In this document: one piece after another, positions 17,803 through 26,729 of the stretch
How the letters are laid out: each line of letters begins with the position of its first letter
How positions within the stretch are numbered: position 1 is the first letter of the stretch
Source: Sphingobacterium faecium
Lineage (GTDB): Bacteria; Bacteroidota; Bacteroidia; Sphingobacteriales; Sphingobacteriaceae
Length of the DNA: 64,000 bases
Assembly (NCBI RefSeq): GCF_003054045.1
Contig: NZ_QBKH01000003.1
Span: forward strand, 744,001 to 808,000
Reading direction: 5' to 3'
Position numbers and translations under genes: made by a program
The notes under the pieces: generated by a model
The model's database searches: none
Told to the model about the DNA's origin: nothing
The model's input: the letters and a program-made list of their open reading frames with translations, nothing else

Positions 17803-19035
17803 ATGACTAACCAATCAAATTCGCACACAAACAGGAATGTTTGGATTATTATTCTTGTTGCCTCGTTGGGATATTTTGTCGATATCTACGATCTGATTAT
17901 TTTCTCGATAGTGCGGGTCAAATCATTTGAAGAAATAGGTGTTTCTCCCCAAGATATGCGTGCCGAAGGTGAATTTGTCTTGAATATGCAGATGGGAGGA
18001 TTATTGATCGGTGGCGTGATATGGGGCATTATTGGAGATAAGTTTGGTAGACTGAAAGTCTTGTTCGGATCTATTTTATTATACTCCTTGGCCAATATTT
18101 ACAATGGTTTTGTTCATGATGTGATGACTTATGGTATTATTCGATTTATTGCAGGTATTGGTTTGGCGGGTGAATTGGGGGCTGGAATTACCTTGGTCAG
18201 TGAAAGTATGCACAAGTCTAAACGTGGATATGGAACGATGTTGGTGGCTACAGTAGGAGTCTTGGGTGCCGTGTTGGGATATGTTATCTCTGAGCAGTAT
18301 GATTGGCGTACAGCCTACTTTGTAGGTGGAGGAATGGGATTATTGCTATTATTAATGCGGGTAGGAGCTTTGGAATCGGGTTTATTTAAAACAGCAGAAA
18401 GTAAAGCAGTGGTTAAAGGAAAATTTAGTATGCTTTTCACCGATAGGAGCAGATTCAAAAGGTATCTGTACTGCTTATGTATCGGATTGCCCATTTGGTT
18501 TGTCGTAGGTGTATTAGTCACCCAAGCTCCGGAAATAGGAAAAGCGTTGCATGCCCCCGAAACACTGAGTGCTGGAAAGGGCGTATTGTTCACCTATCTT
18601 GGTATTTCGTTGGGGGATCTATTGGCGGGTTTGTTGGCACAAGTGTTAAAATCTCGGAAAAAGGTCGTATTTCTATGTCAAATGGTTATTCTGATCAGTG
18701 CATCTTGGTATTTGCTAAGCGATGGTTTGTCGGAAACCAAATTTATCTGGTTATGTTTTTTTATGGGGCTGGGCATCGGATATTGGGCTACTTTTGTGAC
18801 GATTTCCGCAGAGCAGTTTGGTACCAATTTAAGAGCTACAGTGGCGACTACCGCACCCAATTTTGTCCGTGGCGCGCTGATACCATCAACGATGTTATAT
18901 GGGATTCTAGCGAATCAATGGGGGATCATCATTGCGGCTTTTGTCATGATATTTTTATTATCAGGAATTGCCATTTATGCCCTAACACAATTGGAAGAAA
19001 GTTTTGATAAAGATTTAAACTATCTGGAAGAGTAG
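17803..19035 (+). CDS. MFS transporter
   Basis: A 410-residue major facilitator protein with twelve predicted helices. The loop 2-3 motif GVIWGIIGDKFGRLKVLFGS is a clear MFS motif A, and the TM4-5 region GIGLAGELGAGITLV resembles the sugar/metabolite:H+ symporter subfamily. The N-terminus FVDIYDLIIFSIVRV is typical of such symporters. No substrate can be assigned and no catabolic genes sit beside it. It is transcribed alone, convergent with the small Cys-rich gene 8 bp away. Confidence 0.88.
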   Translation: MTNQSNSHTNRNVWIIILVASLGYFVDIYDLIIFSIVRVKSFEEIGVSPQDMRAEGEFVLNMQMGGLLIGGVIWGIIGDKFGRLKVLFGSILLYSLANIYNGFVHDVMTYGIIRFIAGIGLAGELGAGITLVSESMHKSKRGYGTMLVATVGVLGAVLGYVISEQYDWRTAYFVGGGMGLLLLLMRVGALESGLFKTAESKAVVKGKFSMLFTDRSRFKRYLYCLCIGLPIWFVVGVLVTQAPEIGKALHAPETLSAGKGVLFTYLGISLGDLLAGLLAQVLKSRKKVVFLCQMVILISASWYLLSDGLSETKFIWLCFFMGLGIGYWATFVTISAEQFGTNLRATVATTAPNFVRGALIPSTMLYGILANQWGIIIAAFVMIFLLSGIAIYALTQLEESFDKDLNYLEE

Positions 19036-19042
19036 CGTTTTT

Positions 19043-19222
19043 TTAACGCTTTGGACACTTACTGCATCGATTCCCTTTTTTATATTTCTTGCAACATTTT
19101 TTAAAACATGCACATGAAAAAGGAGAAAATGGACTTGATGCTTTTGTGTCAGCACAAAAATCCATTTTCTCCTTTGAAAAAGTATCTTGAAATCCTATTC
19201 CTTGCAATTCTAAAGTCTCCAT
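19043..19222 (-). CDS. 59-residue Cys-rich protein, unrecognised
   Basis: The C-terminal 23 residues hold six Cys and many Lys (pattern CxC, CC, CxxC: CACFKKCC then RCSKCP), suggesting a small metal- or nucleic-acid-binding knuckle. ATG 19222 is chosen over the longer frame from 19300 because TATCTTTG (19234-19227) ends 4 nt before it. The coding strand carries AGGAGAAAATG before an internal Met codon (MDFCADTK), which would give a 40-residue form. A 15-bp inverted repeat covers that site. The function is unknown. Confidence 0.65.
   Translation of the reverse strand: METLELQGIGFQDTFSKEKMDFCADTKASSPFSPFSCACFKKCCKKYKKGNRCSKCPKR
19119..19175 (-). repeat. Nested hairpin inside the Cys-rich gene
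   Basis: AAAGGAGAAAATGGA (19119-19133) pairs exactly with TCCATTTTCTCCTTT (19161-19175). Inside it TTTTGTG (19142-19148) pairs with CACAAAA (19153-19159) around a 4-nt loop. In the minus-strand mRNA the stem would bury the internal AGGAG-ATG. Confidence 0.7.
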
Positions 19223-19226
19223 AGTG

Positions 19227-19234
19227 CAAAGATA
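19227..19234 (-). promoter_or_regulatory. Cys-rich gene -7 element
   Basis: TATCTTTG on the minus strand, then CACT and ATG 19222. TTAG stands about 19 nt upstream, close to the TTTG -33 element. Confidence 0.55.
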
Positions 19235-19274
19235 CACATTATTTATAAACAGTCTAAATAAAAAAAATGTTAAA

Positions 19275-19847
19275 TTACATTTTTTTAAGTAAGTTGTCAA
19301 TTACCTTAGGATATTGCTGATGCTCCAATTGCTGTCCTTTGAATTTGATCACCTCTAAGGTGTCTTGAGGCTCAACTTTAAATCTTCCTTGATAAATGAC
19401 TTCACCTTCATCAAAATGCTCATTAGCAAAATGAATCGTGATCCCATGTTCTGTTTCCTTATTTGCCAATACAGCTTGATGCACATGGTCACCATACATC
19501 CCTTTTCCACCATATTTAGGTAATAGTGCCGGGTGTATATTGATGATCTTATTGGGGAAAGCTTGTAATAAATTGGTGGGAACTAACCAGAGGAATCCGG
19601 CAAGCACAATTAAATCAATATTTAAATTTTTTAGCATTTTAACAATTTCGTCCGATTTGAAAAACTCTTCACGGTCAAATACATGTACAGGTATTTCAAA
19701 ATTATCAGCCCTTTGGATCACGTAAGCATCGGCATTATTGCTCAATACAATAGCGATTTCGGCATCTTCAGAATATTTAAAATATTCCATTATTTTTTGA
19801 GCGTTGGAACCAGAACCTGAAGCGAATATGGCAATACGTTTTTTCAC
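19275..19847 (-). CDS. purN: Phosphoribosylglycinamide formyltransferase
   Basis: A 190-residue GART. The N-terminal FASGSGSNAQKI binds the phosphate of GAR. The catalytic set is present: Asn and His in IINIHPALLPKYGGKGMYG, the second His in GITIHFANEHFDEG, and Asp in DEGEVIYQG. It transfers the formyl group of 10-formyl-THF to GAR in purine synthesis. The start is GTG at 19847. The Cys-rich gene begins 52 bp downstream with its own promoter element. Confidence 0.95.
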   Translation of the reverse strand: MKKRIAIFASGSGSNAQKIMEYFKYSEDAEIAIVLSNNADAYVIQRADNFEIPVHVFDREEFFKSDEIVKMLKNLNIDLIVLAGFLWLVPTNLLQAFPNKIINIHPALLPKYGGKGMYGDHVHQAVLANKETEHGITIHFANEHFDEGEVIYQGRFKVEPQDTLEVIKFKGQQLEHQQYPKVIDNLLKKM

Positions 19848-19995
19848 AGTTTAATTGTGTTAAGTGACGTTCTTAAAAAATTTAATCAACCAAACTTACG
19901 TTATTTTTTGTAAATAAACTAACATATTGGTGTCATGTGTACAATTTGTCTCGTATATTTAACCTTATTCAGTAGCATTTTATTTTTTTGATCTC

Positions 19996-20493
19996 ATGAG
20001 AACATTTACATTCCTATTCCTTGCTTTTTTATTTATATCTGTGAAGCACGTCCATGCGCAAGCACCGAATCAAATCCCTAATTTTTCTTTACAGGACTTG
20101 TTTACAAGAAATGATTTTAAGCCTGCAGATCTACCTAAGGACGGACTTATTGTTTTTAATTATTATGATACCGGTTGCGGTCATTGTCAAAAAATGGGAG
20201 CAGGCATTGCAGAACAGATGAGCACATTCAGACGTGTTAAATTTTATTTTGTAGCGATGAATGACCTCGAATATGTCGATGGATTTATCAACATGTTTGC
20301 GAAAAAGTTGAAACCAGAGCCCAAAGTATCTTTTATCTGGGATCCCAATGGTCAGTTTATCACCTTGTTTAAGCCTACACAGACACCATCGATCTATATC
20401 TATGATGCCAAAACAAGAAAATTATTGAAACATTTAGATGGAGTAGATGATGTTAAAGTCTTGCAAGTTGCTTTGCAACAGCTAGCCAGATAG
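19996..20493 (+). CDS. Secreted thioredoxin-like protein
   Basis: A 165-residue protein with a signal peptide (LFLAFLFISVKHVHA) and a thioredoxin-fold active site TGCGHCQKMG (Cys61, Cys64). The later cis-Pro segment reads TQTPSIYIYD. It resembles TlpA/redoxin-type periplasmic reductases; the C-G-H-C dithiol suits disulfide reduction or isomerisation. It is monocistronic, and its partner is unknown. Confidence 0.85.
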   Translation: MRTFTFLFLAFLFISVKHVHAQAPNQIPNFSLQDLFTRNDFKPADLPKDGLIVFNYYDTGCGHCQKMGAGIAEQMSTFRRVKFYFVAMNDLEYVDGFINMFAKKLKPEPKVSFIWDPNGQFITLFKPTQTPSIYIYDAKTRKLLKHLDGVDDVKVLQVALQQLAR

Positions 20494-20566
20494 TTTTGCT
20501 TGTCGTCTAGTTGTAATTTTTAGAAACAGGAGTCTTTTTTTGATACAACTAATTATAATTATTTGC

Positions 20567-20574
20567 TATTTTTG
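20567..20574 (+). promoter_or_regulatory. Promoter -7 element of the purF-like gene
   Basis: TATTTTTG, with 17 nt to ATG 20592. The nearest TTTG (20539-20542) is 24 nt upstream, longer than the ideal 19. Confidence 0.5.
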
Positions 20575-20591
20575 CGACATCAAATCAAGAT

Positions 20592-22502
20592 ATGAGCGAC
20601 TCAATTAAACACGAGTGCGGTATAGCACTTATTCGACTGTTAAAGCCCCTTTCTTATTACCAGGAAAAATACGGTACGCCTTACTACGGCATAAACAAAT
20701 TGTACTTATTGATGGAAAAGCAACACAACCGTGGCCAAGATGGTGCGGGTATTGCGACCATTAAATTCGATGTCAAGCCAGGAAATAGATACATTTCTCG
20801 TTATAGAGCGATGGGATCTAGTGCTGTAGCTGATATCTTTGAATACGTACAAAAGAAGTTTGCTTCGGTGCAAAAGGCTTATCCGGAGCAATCTAAAGAT
20901 ACGCAATGGTTAAAAGATAATGTTAGTTTTACCGGAGAGGTATTGCTAGGACACTTGCGTTATGGTACTCATGGAAAAAATAGCATTGAAAGCTGTCATC
21001 CTTTTTTAAGACAAAATAACTGGATGTCTCGCAATTTGGTTGTTGCTGGAAATTTCAATATGACCAATGTTGACGAGCTATTGCAACAATTGTATGAATT
21101 GGGTCAGCACCCAAAGGAAAAGGCAGATACAGTTACTGTTTTAGAAAAAATCGGACATTTCTTAGATGATGAAAATCAAGACTTATTTGATAAGTTTAAA
21201 CAAGAAGGATATTCTAATATTGAAATCAGCTCATTAATTGCTCAGAATTTAGATGTTCCGAAAATCTTAACTCGTTCGGCAAAAACTTGGGATGGTGGTT
21301 ACACGATTGCAGGTATATTTGGTCATGGAGATGCATTTGTGATGCGTGATCCAGCAGGTATCCGTCCAGCTTTCTATTATAAAGACGATGAGGTACTTGT
21401 AGTCGCTTCGGAAAGACCGGTTATTCAGACTGCATTTAATATTTCTATCGATAAAGTTCAGGAAATTAAACCTGGTCATGCTTTAATCGCTAAAAAAGAT
21501 GGTACAGTAACGGAGGAAATGTTTAGAGAGCCTGTGGAACAAAAATCATGTTCTTTTGAACGTATTTATTTCTCTAGAGGCTCAGATGCAGATATTTATA
21601 AAGAGCGTAAGCAATTGGGACGTTTGTTATGTCCACAGGTGTTAAACGCTATTGATAATAATATTAAAAACACCGTATTTTCTTTCATCCCTAATACAGC
21701 TGAAGTTTCCTACTATGGTTTGATGGATGGAATTAATACTTACGTAAGAGACTTTCAAAAGGATGCACTCTTAAATCGAGCGGATAAGATTGATGATGGT
21801 GAGTTAGAAGATATTTTAAGCATTCATCCTCGTTTCGAGAAATTGAATGTTAAAGATGCTAAACTGCGTACTTTCATTACACAAGATGCCGATCGTACAG
21901 ATATGGTACAGCATGTGTATGATACGACCTACGGTATCGTGAAAGATCATGAAGATACTATTGTAGCCATTGACGACTCGATCGTGAGAGGTACGACTCT
22001 AAAGCAAAGTATCTTAACAATTTTGGATCGTTTGAATCCTAAAAAGATTGTTATCGTATCGTCGGCTCCACAGATCCGTTATCCAGATTGTTATGGTATC
22101 GATATGTCCAGAATGGGCGAGTTTGTTGCATTTGAAGCTGCAGTTTCTTTATTAAGAAAACGTGGATTAGCCCATATTATTGACGAAGTATATCAGAAAT
22201 GTTTGGTTTCCATAACAGCTGATATTGATGATATCGACAATTACGTTAAAGAAATTTACGAACCTTTTACAGATGATGAGATTTCCAATGAGATCGCGAG
22301 AATCATTACCCCTCATCATTTGAAAGCAGAAGTTAAGGTCATTTTCCAGACATTAGACAATTTGCATATTGCATGTCCTGATCATAAAGGAGATTGGTAC
22401 TTCTCCGGTAATTATCCAACACCTGGAGGAAATAAAGTCGTCAACAAAGCTTTTATGAACTGGGTTGAAGGTAAAAATGTAAGAGCTTACTTTAGTAATT
22501 AA
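20592..22502 (+). CDS. Amidophosphoribosyltransferase-like class II glutamine amidotransferase
   Basis: A 636-residue protein. Cys9 in KHECGIALIRL would be the N-terminal nucleophile after removal of eight residues, as class II amidotransferases need. RGQDGAGIATIK and HLRYGTHGKNS follow. The PRPP-binding motif IVAIDDSIVRGTTLKQS lies near residues 455-472. It is about 130 residues longer than typical PurF (about 500), with a C-terminal extension. It may make phosphoribosylamine, or be a second PurF-like enzyme of Bacteroidetes; a canonical purF is not in the window. Confidence 0.82.
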   Translation: MSDSIKHECGIALIRLLKPLSYYQEKYGTPYYGINKLYLLMEKQHNRGQDGAGIATIKFDVKPGNRYISRYRAMGSSAVADIFEYVQKKFASVQKAYPEQSKDTQWLKDNVSFTGEVLLGHLRYGTHGKNSIESCHPFLRQNNWMSRNLVVAGNFNMTNVDELLQQLYELGQHPKEKADTVTVLEKIGHFLDDENQDLFDKFKQEGYSNIEISSLIAQNLDVPKILTRSAKTWDGGYTIAGIFGHGDAFVMRDPAGIRPAFYYKDDEVLVVASERPVIQTAFNISIDKVQEIKPGHALIAKKDGTVTEEMFREPVEQKSCSFERIYFSRGSDADIYKERKQLGRLLCPQVLNAIDNNIKNTVFSFIPNTAEVSYYGLMDGINTYVRDFQKDALLNRADKIDDGELEDILSIHPRFEKLNVKDAKLRTFITQDADRTDMVQHVYDTTYGIVKDHEDTIVAIDDSIVRGTTLKQSILTILDRLNPKKIVIVSSAPQIRYPDCYGIDMSRMGEFVAFEAAVSLLRKRGLAHIIDEVYQKCLVSITADIDDIDNYVKEIYEPFTDDEISNEIARIITPHHLKAEVKVIFQTLDNLHIACPDHKGDWYFSGNYPTPGGNKVVNKAFMNWVEGKNVRAYFSN

Positions 22503-22522
22503 TAAGCTTAATCTCTAAAAAT

Positions 22523-22554
22523 AAAAGGCTGATATCAGATGGTATCAGCCTTTT
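22523..22554. terminator. Bidirectional terminator
   Basis: AAAAGGCTGATA (22523-22534) and TATCAGCCTTTT (22543-22554) with flanking A and T tracts, shared by the convergent purF-like and MFS genes. Confidence 0.88.
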
Positions 22555-22576
22555 ATTTTTATTAGAACTATTTTTT

Positions 22577-23788
22577 TTACATACGTTTTAAAATAAAATA
22601 GAATCCCGCTGCAGTACAGGCTAGCACTGCCGAGGTAGCCCACCAGAGGGTCGTAAATCCAAAAGATCCAACGATATTGGTTCCTAACAGAGGCGAAAAG
22701 ATATTCGCAGCAGAAAAGGCCAAAGAATTGAACCCCATATAAGCACCCTGTGTTTTGGGTGCCGATCGATTGATGGTCGCTGTCGCCATAAAAGGTAAGG
22801 TGAGCATTTCACCTATACCAAATACAAAGAATGTGACATATAGCATGAATAAGCCTGCATGTATGTTGAACATTGCATAAGAGATGGAGCAGAATAATGT
22901 TCCAATGACCAATGTTTTTGTAATCGTTAATTTGTTTTCGGCAATATGTACGATAAACATCTCCAATAAAACGATAATCAAGCCACTCCATCCCATTAGA
23001 AATCCGATCTCATGTTCATTGAGGTGATGGACTTCGCGATAGAAAATAGGAAGGGTTGATATCAGCTGGAAAAAGCATAGCGAAAATATACAGCATAGGA
23101 TATTAAAGACAATGAATGGTCCATCTTTATAGGGGTTTCGTTCTTTTTTATTGTGGGATGTAGTCGTGATTGGTGCAGCTTTTAAAGCTTTTAGATTGTT
23201 TTTTTCCTTCTTATAGAAGAAGAGAAAAAATACAATTGCAGCCGCTGCTGCCGCCATGGCATTTCCGTAGAAGATCCAATTAAAAGATATGCCAGCCAAA
23301 AAACCACCTACTGCCGGTCCGATTGAAAAGCCAAGGTTCACGGCCAAACGATTTAAAGAGAACGCTCGCGTTATATTTTCAGGTTTAGCATAACTGGCTA
23401 CAGAAACCGAGTTGGCAGGCCTAAATGCATCAAATACAGCGCTCAATACAAAAATCATCATACCCAAAGACTCTACCGTTCTAAAGTATGGTGTGATGAG
23501 AAATAAAGGAGCTGCTAAGATTAAACTGAATAGCTGAACTTTGAAACTTCCAAATCGATCTGTCAGCCACCCGCCCACATAGGAGCCACATACAGATCCA
23601 AAGCCAAAACACATCAATACAAGGCCTACTTGTTTGATATTAAAATCAAGAGCTTGAGTCATGTAGATCCCTAAAAATGGGATCACCATACTTCCCATTC
23701 TGTTGATCAACATTACGATGGCGAGCAACCAGGCGGAGCGGGATAATCCTTTGAAGGATCCGATGTAAATGGATAAAAGTTTTTTCAA
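22577..23788 (-). CDS. MFS transporter (drug-efflux type)
   Basis: A 403-residue, twelve-helix MFS protein. Motif A is GSYVGGWLTDRFGSFKVQLF, and the TM5 segment NLGFSIGPAVGGFLAG resembles the efflux (DHA1) motif C. The only reasonable start is TTG at 23788, with no in-frame ATG just above. It probably exports small molecules, but no substrate evidence exists. It ends at the terminator shared with the purF-like gene. Confidence 0.87.
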   Translation of the reverse strand: MKKLLSIYIGSFKGLSRSAWLLAIVMLINRMGSMVIPFLGIYMTQALDFNIKQVGLVLMCFGFGSVCGSYVGGWLTDRFGSFKVQLFSLILAAPLFLITPYFRTVESLGMMIFVLSAVFDAFRPANSVSVASYAKPENITRAFSLNRLAVNLGFSIGPAVGGFLAGISFNWIFYGNAMAAAAAAIVFFLFFYKKEKNNLKALKAAPITTTSHNKKERNPYKDGPFIVFNILCCIFSLCFFQLISTLPIFYREVHHLNEHEIGFLMGWSGLIIVLLEMFIVHIAENKLTITKTLVIGTLFCSISYAMFNIHAGLFMLYVTFFVFGIGEMLTLPFMATATINRSAPKTQGAYMGFNSLAFSAANIFSPLLGTNIVGSFGFTTLWWATSAVLACTAAGFYFILKRM

Positions 23789-23852
23789 GTGAATATGTAA
23801 AAAGCCAAAAGAATATAAGATATCCCTTTGGCTAGTTAAAAAAATAGTTATG

Positions 23853-24812
23853 TTACACCAACTGGGATGCTGCTATCGCATCATTGATTTCATACGTTGA
23901 AGCGATGAGGTTCTTTTTACCCGTCGAAGGCTCAAAAATAATATCGATCCGTCCTAAGTTGATACCTGCGAAACCCACTTGATTGACCGCTGTTCTTGTT
24001 CCTTTTAAGTTGGTCACAAAAGTGGGTTCTTTCAAGAAGGTATGCGTATGTCCACCAATGATCAAATCAATATCACTTGTTTGAGCTGCTAGTACAAGAT
24101 CCGATACTTTGTTACTATCGTATTGGTAACCCAAATGCGATAAACAAATAACCAGATCGCACTTGTGCTTTTCCTTAAGCTCTTTTACGACACGATTTGC
24201 CACAGCTATTGGATCTAGGTATTTCATCCCTTTGAAGTTATTGGGATCCACCAGCCCTTCAATATCTACCCCAAGACCAAATACACCAATTTTGACTCCT
24301 GCTTTTTTGAAGATGGTATAATCTTGTGTTTTTCCTTCCAGCACTGTTCCTGTGAAGTCATAGTTAGCCGTTAAGAAAGGAAATTTAGCATGGTCCAAAT
24401 ATTTGACCAGTCCGTTTAAACCATTATCAAATTCATGATTACCAAATGTACCAGCATCATACCCTAATTTGGTCATGAGGTCAAGTTCTAATTTTCCACC
24501 AAATAGGTTGAAATAGGGGGTGCCTTGAAACATATCGCCAGCATCCAGCAATAAGACGTGAGCCTCCTCAGCTCTTACTTTTTTAATGAGGGTACTTCTG
24601 CGGGCAACTCCAGCTAATCCCTGATATCTTCCGCCATCCATTGGAAACGGTTCAATTCTACTATGGACATCATTGGTATGGAGAATGGTTAATTTTATTT
24701 TTTTAGAACCTGCAAACGAGGTCAGTGGTAAACTACCCAAGGTGGCAACAGCGGAAAGGCCAGCTGCTGTTTTCAGAAAGCTTCTTCTATTTAATGATTT
24801 TAACTCTTCCAT
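23853..24812 (-). CDS. 5'-nucleotidase/UshA metallophosphatase domain protein, Tat-exported
   Basis: A 319-residue protein with a twin-arginine signal (NRRSFLKTAAG) and all calcineurin-type metal motifs: LHTNDVHSR, DAGDMFQG, GNHEFDNG and GGHTHTF. It lacks the C-terminal substrate domain of UshA. That domain is supplied by the gene just upstream, whose 3' end overlaps this start by 26 bp. Together they should hydrolyse nucleotides or UDP-sugars in the periplasm. Confidence 0.92.
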   Translation of the reverse strand: MEELKSLNRRSFLKTAAGLSAVATLGSLPLTSFAGSKKIKLTILHTNDVHSRIEPFPMDGGRYQGLAGVARRSTLIKKVRAEEAHVLLLDAGDMFQGTPYFNLFGGKLELDLMTKLGYDAGTFGNHEFDNGLNGLVKYLDHAKFPFLTANYDFTGTVLEGKTQDYTIFKKAGVKIGVFGLGVDIEGLVDPNNFKGMKYLDPIAVANRVVKELKEKHKCDLVICLSHLGYQYDSNKVSDLVLAAQTSDIDLIIGGHTHTFLKEPTFVTNLKGTRTAVNQVGFAGINLGRIDIIFEPSTGKKNLIASTYEINDAIAASQLV

Positions 24813-25551
24813 CTAGTTGCATATTAATTTTTTGACCTTTTTTAGTAAAGTTGGCGATATATTCCATTAAACTTTCTCTCACTTTTTGTGGATAGTCTGT
24901 TCTTTTTAGCGCATGAGTAAATAGATCTAAGTTATCACCTCCATTGGCTAAATAATCATAGGTAACGACCTTGTAGATTTTCTGAAGATCAAGATCTTTG
25001 CCTTGTATCTGAATGTTCACTGGTTTTTTATCCTGTATCGATAATGTTAAACCGGTAATAGGTTGTCCACCTGTTTCAGCAATGAACGTAGCAAGTTGTT
25101 GAATTTGATCTCCATTCAGCTCCATCACAGTCAATTGATTCTCAAAAGGCATGACTTCAAATACACTTTCAATGGTGATATCTCCAGCCTTTATTTCATT
25201 GCGAATACCGCCCTTAGTAGCAAATGCGAAGTCCGCCTTATTGTTCACTTTTGCACTAGCCTCTAATAATGCTTGGGTAAAGAAATTACCCATTAAAGTT
25301 TCAGGTGCTTTTTCTTTTGTCAATGCCACTTCAGAGTAGCCAATAACGCGATTCATTTCTGCTTGCATTTGCTTTTTGTAGGGACTATAAATCGCTACGA
25401 TCGCGCTGTCTTCAATAGTGTTTTTATTAATCTCATATTGCTTAAAGTCCTTTTGGGTAGGACTTAATTTTTTGCTACAAGATGTGCTCAGTAGAATAGC
25501 TAAAAACCCGAGGGCTACATATTGAAGTTGATGTATAGTTAGTTTCATCAT
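24787..25551 (-). CDS. 5'-nucleotidase C-terminal domain lipoprotein
   Basis: A 254-residue lipoprotein (lipobox LSTSC) that is almost entirely a 5'-nucleotidase C-terminal domain: FATKGGIRNEIKAGDIT, FEVMPFENQLTVMELNG and KVVTYDYLANGGDNLDLF are its substrate-binding signatures. In UshA this domain follows the catalytic one in a single chain; here it is a separate, upstream gene. Start could be ATG 25551 or 25548. Promoter element TACATTTG lies at 25578-25571. Confidence 0.9.
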   Translation of the reverse strand: MMKLTIHQLQYVALGFLAILLSTSCSKKLSPTQKDFKQYEINKNTIEDSAIVAIYSPYKKQMQAEMNRVIGYSEVALTKEKAPETLMGNFFTQALLEASAKVNNKADFAFATKGGIRNEIKAGDITIESVFEVMPFENQLTVMELNGDQIQQLATFIAETGGQPITGLTLSIQDKKPVNIQIQGKDLDLQKIYKVVTYDYLANGGDNLDLFTHALKRTDYPQKVRESLMEYIANFTKKGQKINMQLDGRVKIIK

Positions 25552-25578
25552 GTAATAAGTGTTTTCGGTACAAATGTA

Positions 25579-25617
25579 GATAATAAAAGCCTAACATTTT
25601 GTTAAGCTTTTATTATC
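25579..25617 (-). terminator. Hairpin after the DMT exporter gene
   Basis: GATAATAAAAGC-C-TAAC pairs with GTTA-A-GCTTTTATTATC with one mismatch. It lies between the exporter stop (25642) and the promoter element of the nucleotidase gene (25571-25578). Confidence 0.7.
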
Positions 25618-25641
25618 TGTATACAAAAGAAGGCGTTATTT

Positions 25642-26709
25642 TTAATTTGCAACTTCTGTTTTTTTAATATCTTTTCTGACCACTGCATCTCTTTGATTTC
25701 TCAATCGTATCGATTTTCTACGATCTGCAATTGTCGTTTTTGTGATTTTAGCAACCATTTTATTGTTCTTATATAATTTCCAGTTCATCAACAATACGGA
25801 AACCAATATAATCACTAAACCTATTACCTGTGTAGAAGTCACGGCATGGCTACTGAAAAAGTAACTTAATACTAATGCAACAATAGGATTTACATATGCA
25901 TATGTACTCACTTCGGTCGCAGGTCTTACCGATAGCAACCAGATGTAAGAACTAAATGCCAAGATAGATCCAAAAACAATTAAGTACGAGATATTAAACC
26001 AATCGATAGGAGTAACCTGCTGAAAGCTGAAACGGGCAAATTCGCCATTTAAACTGGCAACGGTTGTAAATAAAATACCGGCTGTGATCATTTGCCATGC
26101 TGTCTTTACCGACACATGTAAATCTTCCTTCTCTTCTTGGTGGCTTTTCTTTTGGTATTTAGAATATAAAGAACCTGCTGTCCAAGCAATAGACCCAAGG
26201 ACCATAATCACTAAGGCAATAACAGTTATCTCCTTATTGGCAGATGATTTGCTCGCAATGATTTGCTCTACAAACAGTAAAATAACACCACAAAATCCTA
26301 GAATCAACCCTGCAATGGTCGATTGACTGCTAAAATTTTCTTTCCACTTTGGTTTATCAAGTATAACAAACCAAATTGCCGCTGCCGCAGCAATAATTGC
26401 TGCAACACCACCCGAAACATATTGCTCAGCCCAGATAAGTCCACCCATATCAATAAATAAGAGTAAAAATCCGACAACGATAGAATCGCGAATCGCTCTT
26501 TTATTGAATATTTTGTAACCTTTTAATACACAATACCCCATCAGCAATATACTTGCTGTAATAAACCTAAACGAGCCTAAAATGAATGGTGGAAAACTGT
26601 GAAGCGCCTTCTCAATAAAGAAAAAAGTTGACCCCCATACAATATACACGACAGCATATGCGAGTATGACCATTAAAGGGCTTGCTTGTTGTACTTTATT
26701 ATTTAACAT
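25642..26709 (-). CDS. EamA/DMT-family exporter
   Basis: A 355-residue protein with ten predicted helices in two EamA repeats (the first with VVYIVWGSTFFFIEKAL and FRFITASILLMGY; the second with STYAYVNPIVALVLSYFF). A basic C-terminal tail of about 35 residues follows. It probably exports amino acids or metabolites. The neighbouring Lrp regulator gene, 20 bp upstream on the same strand, points to an amino-acid-related role and control. Confidence 0.88.
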   Translation of the reverse strand: MLNNKVQQASPLMVILAYAVVYIVWGSTFFFIEKALHSFPPFILGSFRFITASILLMGYCVLKGYKIFNKRAIRDSIVVGFLLLFIDMGGLIWAEQYVSGGVAAIIAAAAAIWFVILDKPKWKENFSSQSTIAGLILGFCGVILLFVEQIIASKSSANKEITVIALVIMVLGSIAWTAGSLYSKYQKKSHQEEKEDLHVSVKTAWQMITAGILFTTVASLNGEFARFSFQQVTPIDWFNISYLIVFGSILAFSSYIWLLSVRPATEVSTYAYVNPIVALVLSYFFSSHAVTSTQVIGLVIILVSVLLMNWKLYKNNKMVAKITKTTIADRRKSIRLRNQRDAVVRKDIKKTEVAN

Positions 26710-26729
26710 CTCTAAATTCCTTTCCTAAA

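Noticed and set aside
18477..19007. 176-codon plus-strand frame inside the MFS gene
   Set aside because: It is a shifted-frame shadow of the transporter; the protein has no sensible composition.
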